DNA of 64,000 nucleotides, taken from Niastella caeni (GTDB lineage Bacteria > Bacteroidota > Bacteroidia > Chitinophagales > Chitinophagaceae). Of this stretch, positions 16,976 through 24,752 are shown one piece after another. Position 1 is the first letter of the stretch. Each line of letters begins with the position of its first letter. The translations under genes were made by a program, and so were the position numbers. The DNA is taken from NCBI RefSeq assembly GCF_004834005.1, contig NZ_STFF01000007.1, positions 338,735 through 402,734 on the forward strand, written 5' to 3'. Below the pieces are notes generated by a model. It saw nothing but the letters and a program-made list of their open reading frames with translations, made no database searches and was not told the DNA's origin.

Positions 16976-17830
16976 TTAACGATTGCGCTTCTTTAATGGC
17001 CCCTTCCTTCCAGTTTGTACGATCATTATTGGTATAAATAGTAACAGTGATAATTGTTTTTTACCGGGCGCCAATGTTATTATTTCATTTGAACCGTTGT
17101 TTCCCAATACGCGCATCGCCAGCGCAACGTGGCAGGGCCATTCCAGCAATGGGGTGTTTTCAAAAGAACGTGTTGCCCAGATAACATTTCCCGTTGCACC
17201 TTCGCTGTTTATAGCGGTATTACCTTTAGCTGCCCATAACGCGGGTTGTAGTGTACAGGTTTTACTGGCTGTTATTTCAATGATCACGGTATTGCGTGTG
17301 GCCGCTACCCAGCTATCAACGGTTATTGTTAAATCTTCTTTTTTAAAGGATGCATGAATAACCCCTTTATCAGGTAACTGTTCTGCATAATAATTGGCGC
17401 CTTTCAATGCATCTATAGTAAGGTTGAGGCCGCCTGGTAAAGCAATGCCGCCACCGGGATAAACAGGGTAGGCCCGCCAGAAATCATTTTTCCCGAAATA
17501 TAATTGCAGCTGGCCGGGTTCGCCGCCAAAAGTTAAACCTATATCGCCATTTCCGGTGAGCGGGGCATCTGGTGTTTTTGCCGTGGGCACGTTTGAAGGC
17601 GGTGTAGTAAATATGGTTTTATAACGGCCGGCGTATATGGGCTGGGCAACCGTTTCGATGGCATTAAATAAAAGGATAATGCAAAGGAGGACGCTTACTT
17701 TCAACGTAAATTTTATTCCTAAAGTACAGGTAATAAGCGGTTGCTGTATTATGAACTTTCGCAAAACAGTAAGCTGGGTTAGCCAGCTGCCGTTAAACTG
17801 CCCACATTTTTTTTCTGTTCCGTCGTCCAT
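16976..17830 (-). pseudogene. Glycoside hydrolase (GH95/DUF5703-like), N-terminal part of a frameshifted gene
   Basis: The N-terminal beta domain is present (DAPLTGNGDIGLTFGGEPGQ, FGKNDFWRAYPVYPGGG), but after LAPGKK the frame runs into SLLLFIPIMIVQTGRKGP and stops, while the neighbouring frame gives family-like TIITVTIYTNNDRTNWKEG. One extra A in the run at 17057-17062 would restore a single protein of about 800 residues. The ATG at 17830 gives an unusual leader; a TTG at 17704 gives MKVSVLLCIILLFNAIETVA, a clean signal peptide, and may be the real start. Either a genuine recent inactivation or a homopolymer sequencing error. Confidence 0.75.
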
Positions 17831-17879
17831 ACAAAAGGAAGCTTTGTGTATCTCTTTTTTTTCGGGCTCCCGGCAAAAT

Positions 17880-17887
17880 TACTTTTG
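17880..17887 (+). promoter_or_regulatory. Candidate -7 box for the lanthipeptide precursor genes
   Basis: TACTTTTG matches the Bacteroidota -7 consensus TAnnTTTG exactly, 82 bases before the first precursor ATG. No TTTG lies at the usual spacing; the nearest is 33 bases upstream (17843-17846). A 5' leader of roughly 75 bases is implied. Confidence 0.4.
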
Positions 17888-17969
17888 GTATCACATAGAG
17901 GCCTCTATACCAGCCGTAGCCGAAAAGCTGTTAAAAGAGTAGGCAATCATTTTTAAAACAAATACAATC

Positions 17970-18158
17970 ATGAAACCAGTAAATCAACAGCAAAAAAACA
18001 AATTGTTCCTGAACAAACAAACAGTTACCAAATTAGATGCTACACATCTCAATGCAGTACGCGCAGGTAATGCAAACGCCGCCGTTACCTCCGTTCCATG
18101 CTTGATCATTTATTCCATTGCCGTTTCCTGCTCCAATTGCGACGCGCAGGCGGATTAA
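17970..18158 (+). CDS. Class I lanthipeptide precursor A1
   Basis: 62 residues. The leader has the pattern shared by all six precursors of the cluster (LFLNKQTVTKL, then a double-glycine-type end), but here the cleavage site is AG (residues 32-33) instead of GG. The predicted core, residues 34-62, has Cys44, Cys54 and Cys57 and Thr40, Ser41, Ser49, Ser53 and Ser55, so up to three (methyl)lanthionine rings are possible. LanB would dehydrate Ser/Thr, LanC would close the rings, and the C39 exporter would cut the leader. The tail SCSNCDAQAD resembles that of A2, so A1 and A2 form a subfamily. Confidence 0.85.
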   Translation: MKPVNQQQKNKLFLNKQTVTKLDATHLNAVRAGNANAAVTSVPCLIIYSIAVSCSNCDAQAD

Positions 18159-18175
18159 TTTTTTTGGGATGATAT

Positions 18176-18201
18176 AACAGTCTCTCACCGGGGGGACTGT
18201 T
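18176..18201 (+). other. RNA hairpin between precursors A1 and A2
   Basis: AACAGTC (18176-18182) and GACTGTT (18195-18201) form a perfect seven-base-pair stem with a 12-base loop. No U-run follows, so it is more likely a processing or stabilising structure than a terminator. Confidence 0.45.
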
Positions 18202-18231
18202 ACCTTCTCTATAAAATTTAAACCTGAAAAA

Positions 18232-18429
18232 ATGAAACCTAACCAATTAACGCAGCAAAATAATCTGCGCCTCAACAAGCAAACCATCGCCAAAATGGAA
18301 GCGGCAAAATTACAGGCTATCCAGGGAGGACAGGCCCATAACCAGGCTACCTGGTTATTCGACTGCATCACAGATACGATTTCGAAACTGCTGTCGTGCA
18401 ATGCCAATTGCGATGCAAACGCTGTATAA
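18232..18429 (+). CDS. Class I lanthipeptide precursor A2
   Basis: 65 residues. Leader MKPNQLTQQNNLRLNKQT continues to a QGG cleavage site (Gly32-Gly33). The core, residues 34-65, contains Cys45, Cys56 and Cys60 with Thr40, Thr47, Thr49, Ser51 and Ser55 as dehydration candidates. The end SCNANCDANAV parallels A1 (SCSNCDAQAD). The spacing C-x10-C-x3-C compares with C-x9-C-x2-C in A1. Located 73 bases after A1, with the hairpin at 18176 in the gap. Confidence 0.88.
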   Translation: MKPNQLTQQNNLRLNKQTIAKMEAAKLQAIQGGQAHNQATWLFDCITDTISKLLSCNANCDANAV

Positions 18430-18453
18430 TCGAGGAATCAAAAACCAACAATT

Positions 18454-18654
18454 ATGAAAGAGGTTAAAAAATCAAAGCTCAGGCTCGATAAGAAAGTTGT
18501 TACTATTCTTAATGACGAGCAACAGCAGCAGGTGCAGGGTGGTATAAAAGCCGGAGCGATAAGCAATTTTGAAAGTTTTTGGGCATGCGATACTATTTTC
18601 TGTTGTTCCGTTCCGGCCTGCTCCTTATTTGATTGCCCGGAAGAATATTTATAA
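18454..18654 (+). CDS. Class I lanthipeptide precursor A3
   Basis: 66 residues. Leader KLRLDKKVVTILNDEQQ ends at a double glycine (29-30). The core has five cysteines (45, 50, 51, 56, 61) in WACDTIFCCSVPACSLFDC, with Ser37, Ser41, Thr47, Ser52 and Ser57 as partners, so up to five rings. It belongs to the second subfamily with A4 and A5, sharing W-x-C-[DN]-TI-x-CCS-[VI]-P-x-CSL-[FYW]-DC. The 24 bases before the gene and its first codons are repeated almost exactly before A4. Confidence 0.9.
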   Translation: MKEVKKSKLRLDKKVVTILNDEQQQQVQGGIKAGAISNFESFWACDTIFCCSVPACSLFDCPEEYL

Positions 18655-18709
18655 AATTACCGGTAAGGTTGACCGGGGCTTTACAAGAAAAAGGAAAAAA
18701 CCAACAATT

Positions 18710-18913
18710 ATGAAAGAGGTTAAAAAATCAACGCTCAGGCTGAACAAGAAAACCGTCACTATTCTCAGTAACGTGCAACAGATGCAGGTAAAGGGTGGTG
18801 AAAAAGCCGCATTGGCTTCAGGCTCGTTTCACAGTATGTGGGGATGCGACACTATATCTTGTTGTTCTATTCCGTTCTGCAGCCTGTACGATTGTGATCA
18901 GCAATCCGATTAA
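18710..18913 (+). CDS. Class I lanthipeptide precursor A4
   Basis: 67 residues from the ATG at 18710. An open frame runs upstream to 18569, but that part overlaps A3 in another frame and is not coding. Leader STLRLNKKTVTILSNVQQ ends at KGG (Gly29-Gly30). The core has cysteines 46, 51, 52, 57 and 62 in WGCDTISCCSIPFCSLYDC plus eight Ser/Thr. The first 15 codons and the upstream bases are nearly identical to A3, evidence of a recent tandem duplication. Confidence 0.9.
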   Translation: MKEVKKSTLRLNKKTVTILSNVQQMQVKGGEKAALASGSFHSMWGCDTISCCSIPFCSLYDCDQQSD

Positions 18914-18937
18914 TAAAAAAACCAAAAACTAACAATT

Positions 18938-19138
18938 ATGAAACCAGTTCAAAAACCGAAGCTCACCCTGAGCAAAAAAACGGTTACTGTACTCAGTAAC
19001 CAGCACCAGCAGCAAATTCAGGGCGGTGCAAACGCTCAGGGAGCTTACAGCGCATGGCAGAGTTTCTGGGAATGTAATACAATCACCTGCTGCTCTGTAC
19101 CGGCGTGTTCTTTGTGGGACTGTGAAATACAATTATAG
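18938..19138 (+). CDS. Class I lanthipeptide precursor A5
   Basis: 66 residues. Leader KPKLTLSKKTVTVLSNQHQQ ends at QGG (Gly29-Gly30). The core contains WECNTITCCSVPACSLWDC with cysteines 46, 51, 52, 57 and 62, and Ser38, Ser42, Thr48, Thr50, Ser53 and Ser58. It is the third member of the five-cysteine subfamily. Differences from A3 and A4 are concentrated at single positions within otherwise fixed rings, as expected for diversified congeners. It is the last precursor before the hairpin and tRNA. Confidence 0.9.
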   Translation: MKPVQKPKLTLSKKTVTVLSNQHQQQIQGGANAQGAYSAWQSFWECNTITCCSVPACSLWDCEIQL

Positions 19139-19157
19139 TAACCACAGTTAAACAAAA

Positions 19158-19180
19158 GCCCCCGGGACGAACCAGGGGGC
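19158..19180 (+). terminator. GC-rich hairpin between precursor array and tRNA-lanB
   Basis: GCCCCC (19158-19163) pairs with GGGGGC (19175-19180); GG and CC extend the stem inside with one bulged A, leaving a loop of about six bases. There is no U-run, so it may be a weak terminator, attenuator or 3' stabiliser that keeps precursor transcripts more abundant than lanB. Confidence 0.5.
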
Positions 19181-19284
19181 CATTCAGATTGTACAAGTAC
19201 AATCATGAAACCGATACAAATGTAACGGTAAACCGAAGGGTGGCAAAAATTTCTTCATTACCTTACTCTTGTACGGTTTCATCT

Positions 19285-19356
19285 GCTGCGTTGGTCAAAG
19301 GGCAAAGACGTCTCCCTTTCACGGAGAAATTACAGGTTCGAATCCTGTACGCAGTA
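19285..19356 (+). tRNA. tRNA-Glu (anticodon UUC) inside the lanthipeptide cluster
   Basis: A complete cloverleaf of 72 bases without encoded CCA. Acceptor stem GCTGCGT (19285-19291) / ACGCAGT (19349-19355), with G1-U72 wobble and discriminator A73. U8, G9. D-arm GTC/GAC (19294-19296, 19307-19309) with a GGG-containing loop. Anticodon stem TCTCC/GGAGA and loop CTTTCAC, anticodon TTC at 19318-19320. Four-base variable loop. T-arm ACAGG-TTCGAAT-CCTGT. Invariant U33, G53, T54-T55-C56, A58 and C61 are all present. The anticodon loop and four-base variable loop match bacterial tRNA-Glu. It ends 35 bases before the lanB ATG in the same direction. Since LanB uses glutamyl-tRNA(Glu), it may be a dedicated co-substrate. 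Confidence 0.9.
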
Positions 19357-19391
19357 CGGAACAGGCAATTAAATGAAATAAACTTTTTTCC

Positions 19392-22300
19392 ATGAAAATT
19401 CCCTATTACTTCCACCCCGCGCTGGTATTGCGTACCCCACAATTCCCTCTCTGCCAGGATCTCGACGAGCCTGCCATCCGTAACCTCACAGATAACCGGT
19501 TGTTCATGGAAGCCATTTACCTGGCTTCGCCTGTATTGTACGATGAATGCATGAAATGGAAAACCGGGGTGCTTACCGATACGAAGGGGATACAAAAGCT
19601 CAGCCGTTCACTGGTAAAATATTTCTGGCGTATGAGCAGCCGCTGCACGCCCTTTGGCCTGTTTTCAGGCTGCACCGTGGTGCCCTGGGGCGAATCAAAA
19701 ACCCAGATAACGCATAACCACACCCGTGTAAAAAGGCATACCCGGTTCGATATGCATTATCTCTGCGCCTTATCGCAAAAGCTGGCAACCCTGCCTGGGA
19801 TAAAAGAACATTTACGATATTTTCCCAATAACAGTGCTTACCCGGTAGGTGATGAACTCCGTTATATTGAATACAAGTATGTGGGAGGTGCACGCATACA
19901 CCAGATCAGCTCGGTTTCAGATGCCAGTTACCTGCGATTGATCTTGAAAGAGAGCGAAAAAGGCATTACCATCGACGAGGCGGCCGCTTTGCTGGTCAAT
20001 GATGAGATCGGCAGCGAGGAGGCCGCTGCCTTCATAGATGAAATACTGCAGGCGCAACTGCTCACCAGTGAGTTGGAACCGGCAATTACCGGTGAAGAAT
20101 TCATATACCAGGTAATAAGCGTGCTGGAGCGCATCTGGCTGGAGAACCAGAATGAAGGCGTGCGCGAAATTATAGATATCCTCACAGAAGCCAACAGGCA
20201 ACTGTCGCAGCTCGACCAGCATACCGGTAATGCTGCGGAGCCTTACCGGGCCATTCAAAAATTGCTCGATAAACTGGATATCCCGTACGACGAGAGCAAA
20301 TTATTCCAGGCGGATATTATCATCGAAGCAGCTCAGGCCGTAGTGTCAAACACCATACAGCAACAGCTCCTTTCCGCGCTGTCGTTACTGAACAGGATGA
20401 CCCTGACACGCACCAACGAAAATTTGCAATCGTTCATACGCCGGTATTACGACCGCTATGAAGATCGTGAAATGCCCTTACTGGAAGTGCTCGACAATGA
20501 ATCGGGCATCGGTTATCCCGAAGGCAAAACCGATAATCACACCCCGCTGGTGGAAGACCTGCTGCTGCCCGATAAAAAAGATTCGGAAGGAACGGTGCGC
20601 TGGGGACTGGTTGAAAAATGCCTGGTCAATAAGGTGAACAAAGCGATTGAAACCGGCTCATTTTCCATTGACCTGCACGAGAATGAGCTAACCCTTTTTC
20701 CTGGTGAAAACTGGGCCGACCTGCCACCATCCCTCGCTGTTATGTTCCGGATGATGGATGCAACTACAAATACCATTTTGCTGGAACATGCCTGTGGCAG
20801 CAGCGCCGCCAACCTGTTAGGCCGGTTTGCCCATGCCGACAAAGCCATCAACCAGATCGTGCTTGACATAACAGCTGCAGAACAAAAAAATGATCCGGAG
20901 ATCCTGTATGCCGAAATAATACACCTGCCCGAAAGCCGGGTAGGGAATATCCTGCTTCATCCTGCATTCCGGGAATATGAAATTCCTTATCTCGCCAAAT
21001 CTTCGCTGAACGCAGAACACCAGATCCAACTCTCCGACCTGGTTGTTTCCGTAAAAAGCGGCAGGATCGTTTTACGCTCCAAAAGATTGAATAAACAGAT
21101 CATCCCGCGCCTGAGCACAGCACATAATTACAGTTACAATGCCCTTCCGGTTTATCATTTTCTTTGCGACCTCCAAATGCAAAAGCAACGGTCTTCTGTT
21201 TCTTTTAATTGGGGAAGCCTGAAATATCAATACAAATTCCTGCCACGCGTAATGCAGAACAATACAATACTGGAGCTGGCCAGTTGGCGATTGTTACGCG
21301 GCGATTATGAACATTTGATGACTGCCAAAGAGGAGCAGTTGCCGGAATTATTACAAGCTTTCCGGAAGGAATGGCGCCTTCCCCGGTACATTGTGCTGGC
21401 TGATAGCGATAACGAAATGTTGGTTGACCTGGAGAGCACCATGATGGTAAGGAACTGGCTCGACATGGTTAAGAACCGTCCGGGTATGGAACTGAAAGAA
21501 TTCTACTATCCGGAAAATACGGCAGTGACCGACGGGCAAAACAACACATACTGTAATCAGTTTGTGGCAACGATCATTAAAGAGCACGCAACCTACAGCG
21601 CGCCGAAACAGGTACAAAAAAAAGAACTGCCGCCCGTAACGGCCGATTTTTCCATAGGATCAGAGTGGCTGTATTATAAATTTTATTGTGGCGTAAAATC
21701 GGCCGACAAAATACTGTCAGAGGCCATACAGCCCGCTGTTGACGAACTGCTGCAACGAAAGGCGATCGATCAGTTTTTCTTTATCCGTTATTACGACCCC
21801 GGGTTCCATATACGGTTGCGTTTACATATGCCCGACGTGTCGGTGATCGGTGAAGTGATCGGTACATTGAGCCGCCACATCAGCCAATATGAAAGGATGG
21901 GATATATCTACAAAACGCTGACCGATACTTATAAACGTGAGCTGGACCGGTATGGCCGCGGTACTATCGAATTGACCGAACAGTTTTTTTACCACGATAG
22001 CGAAGCTGTTCTGAAAATGCTGCAGCACACCTGGGGCGATGCACGCGAGCAGATCCGCTGGATCTGGACCCTGAGATCGATCGATGAACTGCTGAATGGC
22101 TTCGGTTTTTCGATTGGCGAAAAACTAAGTCAGATGGAGTCTATGAAAAATGCATTTGCGACAGAGTTCAACGCCGATAAAATGCTCAACAACCAGTTGA
22201 ACAATAAATACAGGAAATACCGCAAACAGATAGAACAGGCGCTGGACCCCGTGCAGGACGATACGAACGATCTGCAACCAATTATGGCCGTGTTGAAGCA

Positions 22301-22544
22301 GCGTAGCGAACAATTGGCGCCGGTGATCGATAAAATAAAAGGCAGGCTGCAGATCAACGAGCCCGAAGTTACTTTATCTGAATTGCTCTTTAGCTATATC
22401 CACATGGTGGTGAACCGGTCGGTATCTTCCAAACCGCGTGTACACGAGCTGGTGATGTACGACCTGCTGCATCAGTACTACCGGTCGGTGGTTGCCAGGG
22501 AAAAGCAAAAAACATCCTCTAAAATAATTGTTAAAGCCGCCTAA
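19392..22544 (+). CDS. lanB: Full-length class I lanthipeptide dehydratase LanB
   Basis: 1050 residues, the normal length of a fused LanB. The N-terminal glutamylation domain (about residues 1-740) carries the hallmark KYFWRMSSRCTPFGLFSGC near residue 77. The C-terminal SpaB_C elimination domain (about 750-1030) begins with WLYYKFYCGVKSADK and includes FFIRYYDPGFHIRLRL and DTYKRELDRYG. The enzyme transfers glutamate from Glu-tRNA(Glu) to Ser/Thr of the precursors and eliminates it to give dehydroalanine and dehydrobutyrine. It follows the tRNA-Glu gene by 35 bases, and the exporter gene starts nine bases after its stop. No obvious key motif is missing. Confidence 0.95.
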   Translation: MKIPYYFHPALVLRTPQFPLCQDLDEPAIRNLTDNRLFMEAIYLASPVLYDECMKWKTGVLTDTKGIQKLSRSLVKYFWRMSSRCTPFGLFSGCTVVPWGESKTQITHNHTRVKRHTRFDMHYLCALSQKLATLPGIKEHLRYFPNNSAYPVGDELRYIEYKYVGGARIHQISSVSDASYLRLILKESEKGITIDEAAALLVNDEIGSEEAAAFIDEILQAQLLTSELEPAITGEEFIYQVISVLERIWLENQNEGVREIIDILTEANRQLSQLDQHTGNAAEPYRAIQKLLDKLDIPYDESKLFQADIIIEAAQAVVSNTIQQQLLSALSLLNRMTLTRTNENLQSFIRRYYDRYEDREMPLLEVLDNESGIGYPEGKTDNHTPLVEDLLLPDKKDSEGTVRWGLVEKCLVNKVNKAIETGSFSIDLHENELTLFPGENWADLPPSLAVMFRMMDATTNTILLEHACGSSAANLLGRFAHADKAINQIVLDITAAEQKNDPEILYAEIIHLPESRVGNILLHPAFREYEIPYLAKSSLNAEHQIQLSDLVVSVKSGRIVLRSKRLNKQIIPRLSTAHNYSYNALPVYHFLCDLQMQKQRSSVSFNWGSLKYQYKFLPRVMQNNTILELASWRLLRGDYEHLMTAKEEQLPELLQAFRKEWRLPRYIVLADSDNEMLVDLESTMMVRNWLDMVKNRPGMELKEFYYPENTAVTDGQNNTYCNQFVATIIKEHATYSAPKQVQKKELPPVTADFSIGSEWLYYKFYCGVKSADKILSEAIQPAVDELLQRKAIDQFFFIRYYDPGFHIRLRLHMPDVSVIGEVIGTLSRHISQYERMGYIYKTLTDTYKRELDRYGRGTIELTEQFFYHDSEAVLKMLQHTWGDAREQIRWIWTLRSIDELLNGFGFSIGEKLSQMESMKNAFATEFNADKMLNNQLNNKYRKYRKQIEQALDPVQDDTNDLQPIMAVLKQRSEQLAPVIDKIKGRLQINEPEVTLSELLFSYIHMVVNRSVSSKPRVHELVMYDLLHQYYRSVVAREKQKTSSKIIVKAA

Positions 22545-22553
22545 CAGTAAAGT

Positions 22554-24740
22554 ATGCTTAAAAAATTTCCACACTATAAACAGCACGACGAAATGGATTG
22601 CGGGCCTGCATGCCTTCGCATTATCTGTAAATATTATGGCAAGTCATTTCCGCTTGAACATCTCCGTTCTTTAACGCATACCAATAGAACCGGTTCCAGC
22701 CTGCTGGCCCTCAGTGAGGCGGCCGAAAAGCTGGGACTTCGTTCAGTAGGCGCCCGTATCAGCTATAAAGACCTGGAAGAATGCAACCCCCTGCCATGTA
22801 TAGCCTTCTGGAACCAGCACCATTTTATAGTAGTGTACAAGATCAAAAAAGACAGGGTATATGTATCTGACCCTGCGCATGGACTGGTTGAATACAGCAA
22901 AGAGGAATTCCTGAAAGGATGGTCGCTGGGGAATGAGCAGGGGATCATCCTTTCACTGGAACCATCGCCTGAATTTATGAAAATGGAAGAAGGCGGCGGC
23001 AATGTCAGGGAGAAAGGTTTTGCATTTATCTTTTCCTATCTCACCCGTTACCGTAAGGAGTTGATGCAGATCCTGATGGGATTGCTGGCCGGCAGCCTGT
23101 TGCAATTGATCTTTCCTTTCCTTACCCAAAGCATCGTGGATATTGGGATCCGTCATCATGATATGCCCTTCATTTATATGATCCTGACGGCGCAACTGAT
23201 GGTTTTCATTGGTAAAACCACCGTTGAAATGCTGCGTGGTTATATTGTTCTACACCTGAGCAGCCGGATCAATATTACGTTGCTGTCTGATTTTTTTATT
23301 AAGCTCATGAAGCTGCCGTTAGGTTTTTTCGATACCAAAATGATAGGAGATATTCTGCAGCGCATCGGAGACCATCAGCGCGTGGAAAATTTTCTGACCA
23401 GCGGTACGTTCACCACTATTTTTTCGCTGCTTAACCTGGTTGTTTTCAGCATCATTCTTGCTATTTATAGCCCGCTTATCTTTTTGGTGTTCCTCGCGGG
23501 CAGTGCCTGTTATTTTGTGTGGGTCATTTCATTCCTTAAAAAAAGGGCTAAGCTCGATTACAAACGGTTCAGCCAGTTGTCGGCCAACCAGGAAAAAAAT
23601 TTCGAACTAATTTTTGGCATGCAGGAGATCAAGCTGCACAATGCAGAAAGAAAAAAACGGTGGCAATGGGAACATCTGCAGGTGAAGTTATTCAGGATAA
23701 ACCTGAAAAGCCTTACGTTGAAACAGGTGCAATCGGGGGGCGCTTCGGTCATCAATGAGCTGAAGAATATTTTCATTTCTTTTCTGGCCGCCAAACTGGT
23801 GCTGCAGGGAGATATGACGCTGGGCATGATGTTGTCGGTTTCTTACATTACCGGTCAATTGAATGCTCCTATTACGCAACTGGTAGAATTTATACAATCA
23901 TTACAGGATGCCCGCCTGAGTATGGAACGGATCAATGAAATTCACAATAAGCCCGATGAAGAAGCTGCCTTCGTTAAAAAGATTGAAACAGTGCCGGCCG
24001 GTGATATCGTTATCGAAAACCTCTCGTTCAAATACGATACAGATCCCCGCATGCCGGGTATTTTAAAGAACATCAACTGCGTAATACCTGCTAAAAAAGT
24101 GACAGCTATTGTGGGCGCCAGCGGAAGCGGAAAAACCACCCTGCTAAAGTTGTTGCTCAAATTCTATGAGCCGGCGGCCGGAGCAATTTATGCCGGCAAC
24201 ACGGCTATAGCGAATATTCACAACAGCAGTTGGCGAAATGCCTGCGGCGTGGTGATGCAGGAAGGATTTATTTTCAACGATACCGTTGCCAATAATATAG
24301 CAGTGGGTGAAGAAAACATCGATAGAAAACGCCTGCTCGAGGCGGCGCGCGTAGCAAATATTGTTGAGTTTGTAGATTCACTTCCACTGAAGTTCGAAAC
24401 AAAGATCGGATCAAATGGTATTGGCATAAGTACCGGTCAGAAGCAGCGCATCCTTATTGCGCGGGCTATATATAAAAATCCCGACATCCTTTTGTTCGAC
24501 GAAGCCACCAGTGCGCTCGACACGCAGAATGAACGGATTATTATGGAGAACCTGCAACATTTTTTCAAGGGAAAAACTGTGATCGTGATCGCTCACCGCC
24601 TCAGTACTGTGCGCAATGCAGATAAGATTGTAGTACTCGATAAGGGCGAGCTCACTGAAGTAGGCACACACGAAGAACTGATCACCGAAAAAGGATTTTA
24701 TTTCAATCTCATCAAAAACCAGTTAGAGCTGGGCAATTAA
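22554..24740 (+). CDS. lanT: C39 peptidase-containing ABC exporter (LanT/SunT-like)
   Basis: 728 residues. Residues 1-135 are a C39 double-glycine peptidase: Gln10, catalytic Cys16 (DEMDCGPACL), His in NQHHFIVVYK and Asp in VYVSDPAHG. Residues about 160-440 are the transmembrane domain. The ATPase domain has Walker A GASGSGKTT (about 522), signature STGQKQR (about 626), Walker B ILLFDEATSALD (about 644) and the switch histidine IAHRLS (about 679). It should cut the leaders after the double glycine and export the modified peptides across the inner membrane. No separate LanP protease is present, in agreement with this. Confidence 0.95.
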   Translation: MLKKFPHYKQHDEMDCGPACLRIICKYYGKSFPLEHLRSLTHTNRTGSSLLALSEAAEKLGLRSVGARISYKDLEECNPLPCIAFWNQHHFIVVYKIKKDRVYVSDPAHGLVEYSKEEFLKGWSLGNEQGIILSLEPSPEFMKMEEGGGNVREKGFAFIFSYLTRYRKELMQILMGLLAGSLLQLIFPFLTQSIVDIGIRHHDMPFIYMILTAQLMVFIGKTTVEMLRGYIVLHLSSRINITLLSDFFIKLMKLPLGFFDTKMIGDILQRIGDHQRVENFLTSGTFTTIFSLLNLVVFSIILAIYSPLIFLVFLAGSACYFVWVISFLKKRAKLDYKRFSQLSANQEKNFELIFGMQEIKLHNAERKKRWQWEHLQVKLFRINLKSLTLKQVQSGGASVINELKNIFISFLAAKLVLQGDMTLGMMLSVSYITGQLNAPITQLVEFIQSLQDARLSMERINEIHNKPDEEAAFVKKIETVPAGDIVIENLSFKYDTDPRMPGILKNINCVIPAKKVTAIVGASGSGKTTLLKLLLKFYEPAAGAIYAGNTAIANIHNSSWRNACGVVMQEGFIFNDTVANNIAVGEENIDRKRLLEAARVANIVEFVDSLPLKFETKIGSNGIGISTGQKQRILIARAIYKNPDILLFDEATSALDTQNERIIMENLQHFFKGKTVIVIAHRLSTVRNADKIVVLDKGELTEVGTHEELITEKGFYFNLIKNQLELGN

Positions 24741-24752
24741 AAAATTCAAATT

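Noticed and set aside
18569..18709. N-terminal extension of precursor A4
   Set aside because: It overlaps A3 in another frame; the ATG at 18710 gives the leader shared with the other precursors.
19285..19356. tRNA as an integration (att) site of a mobile island
   Set aside because: No direct repeat of the tRNA 3' end and no integrase gene were seen in the window; not excluded beyond it.
19189..19395. 68-codon open frame between precursor A5 and lanB
   Set aside because: It covers the tRNA-Glu, lacks a double-glycine leader pattern and overlaps the lanB start; the tRNA structure explains the sequence.
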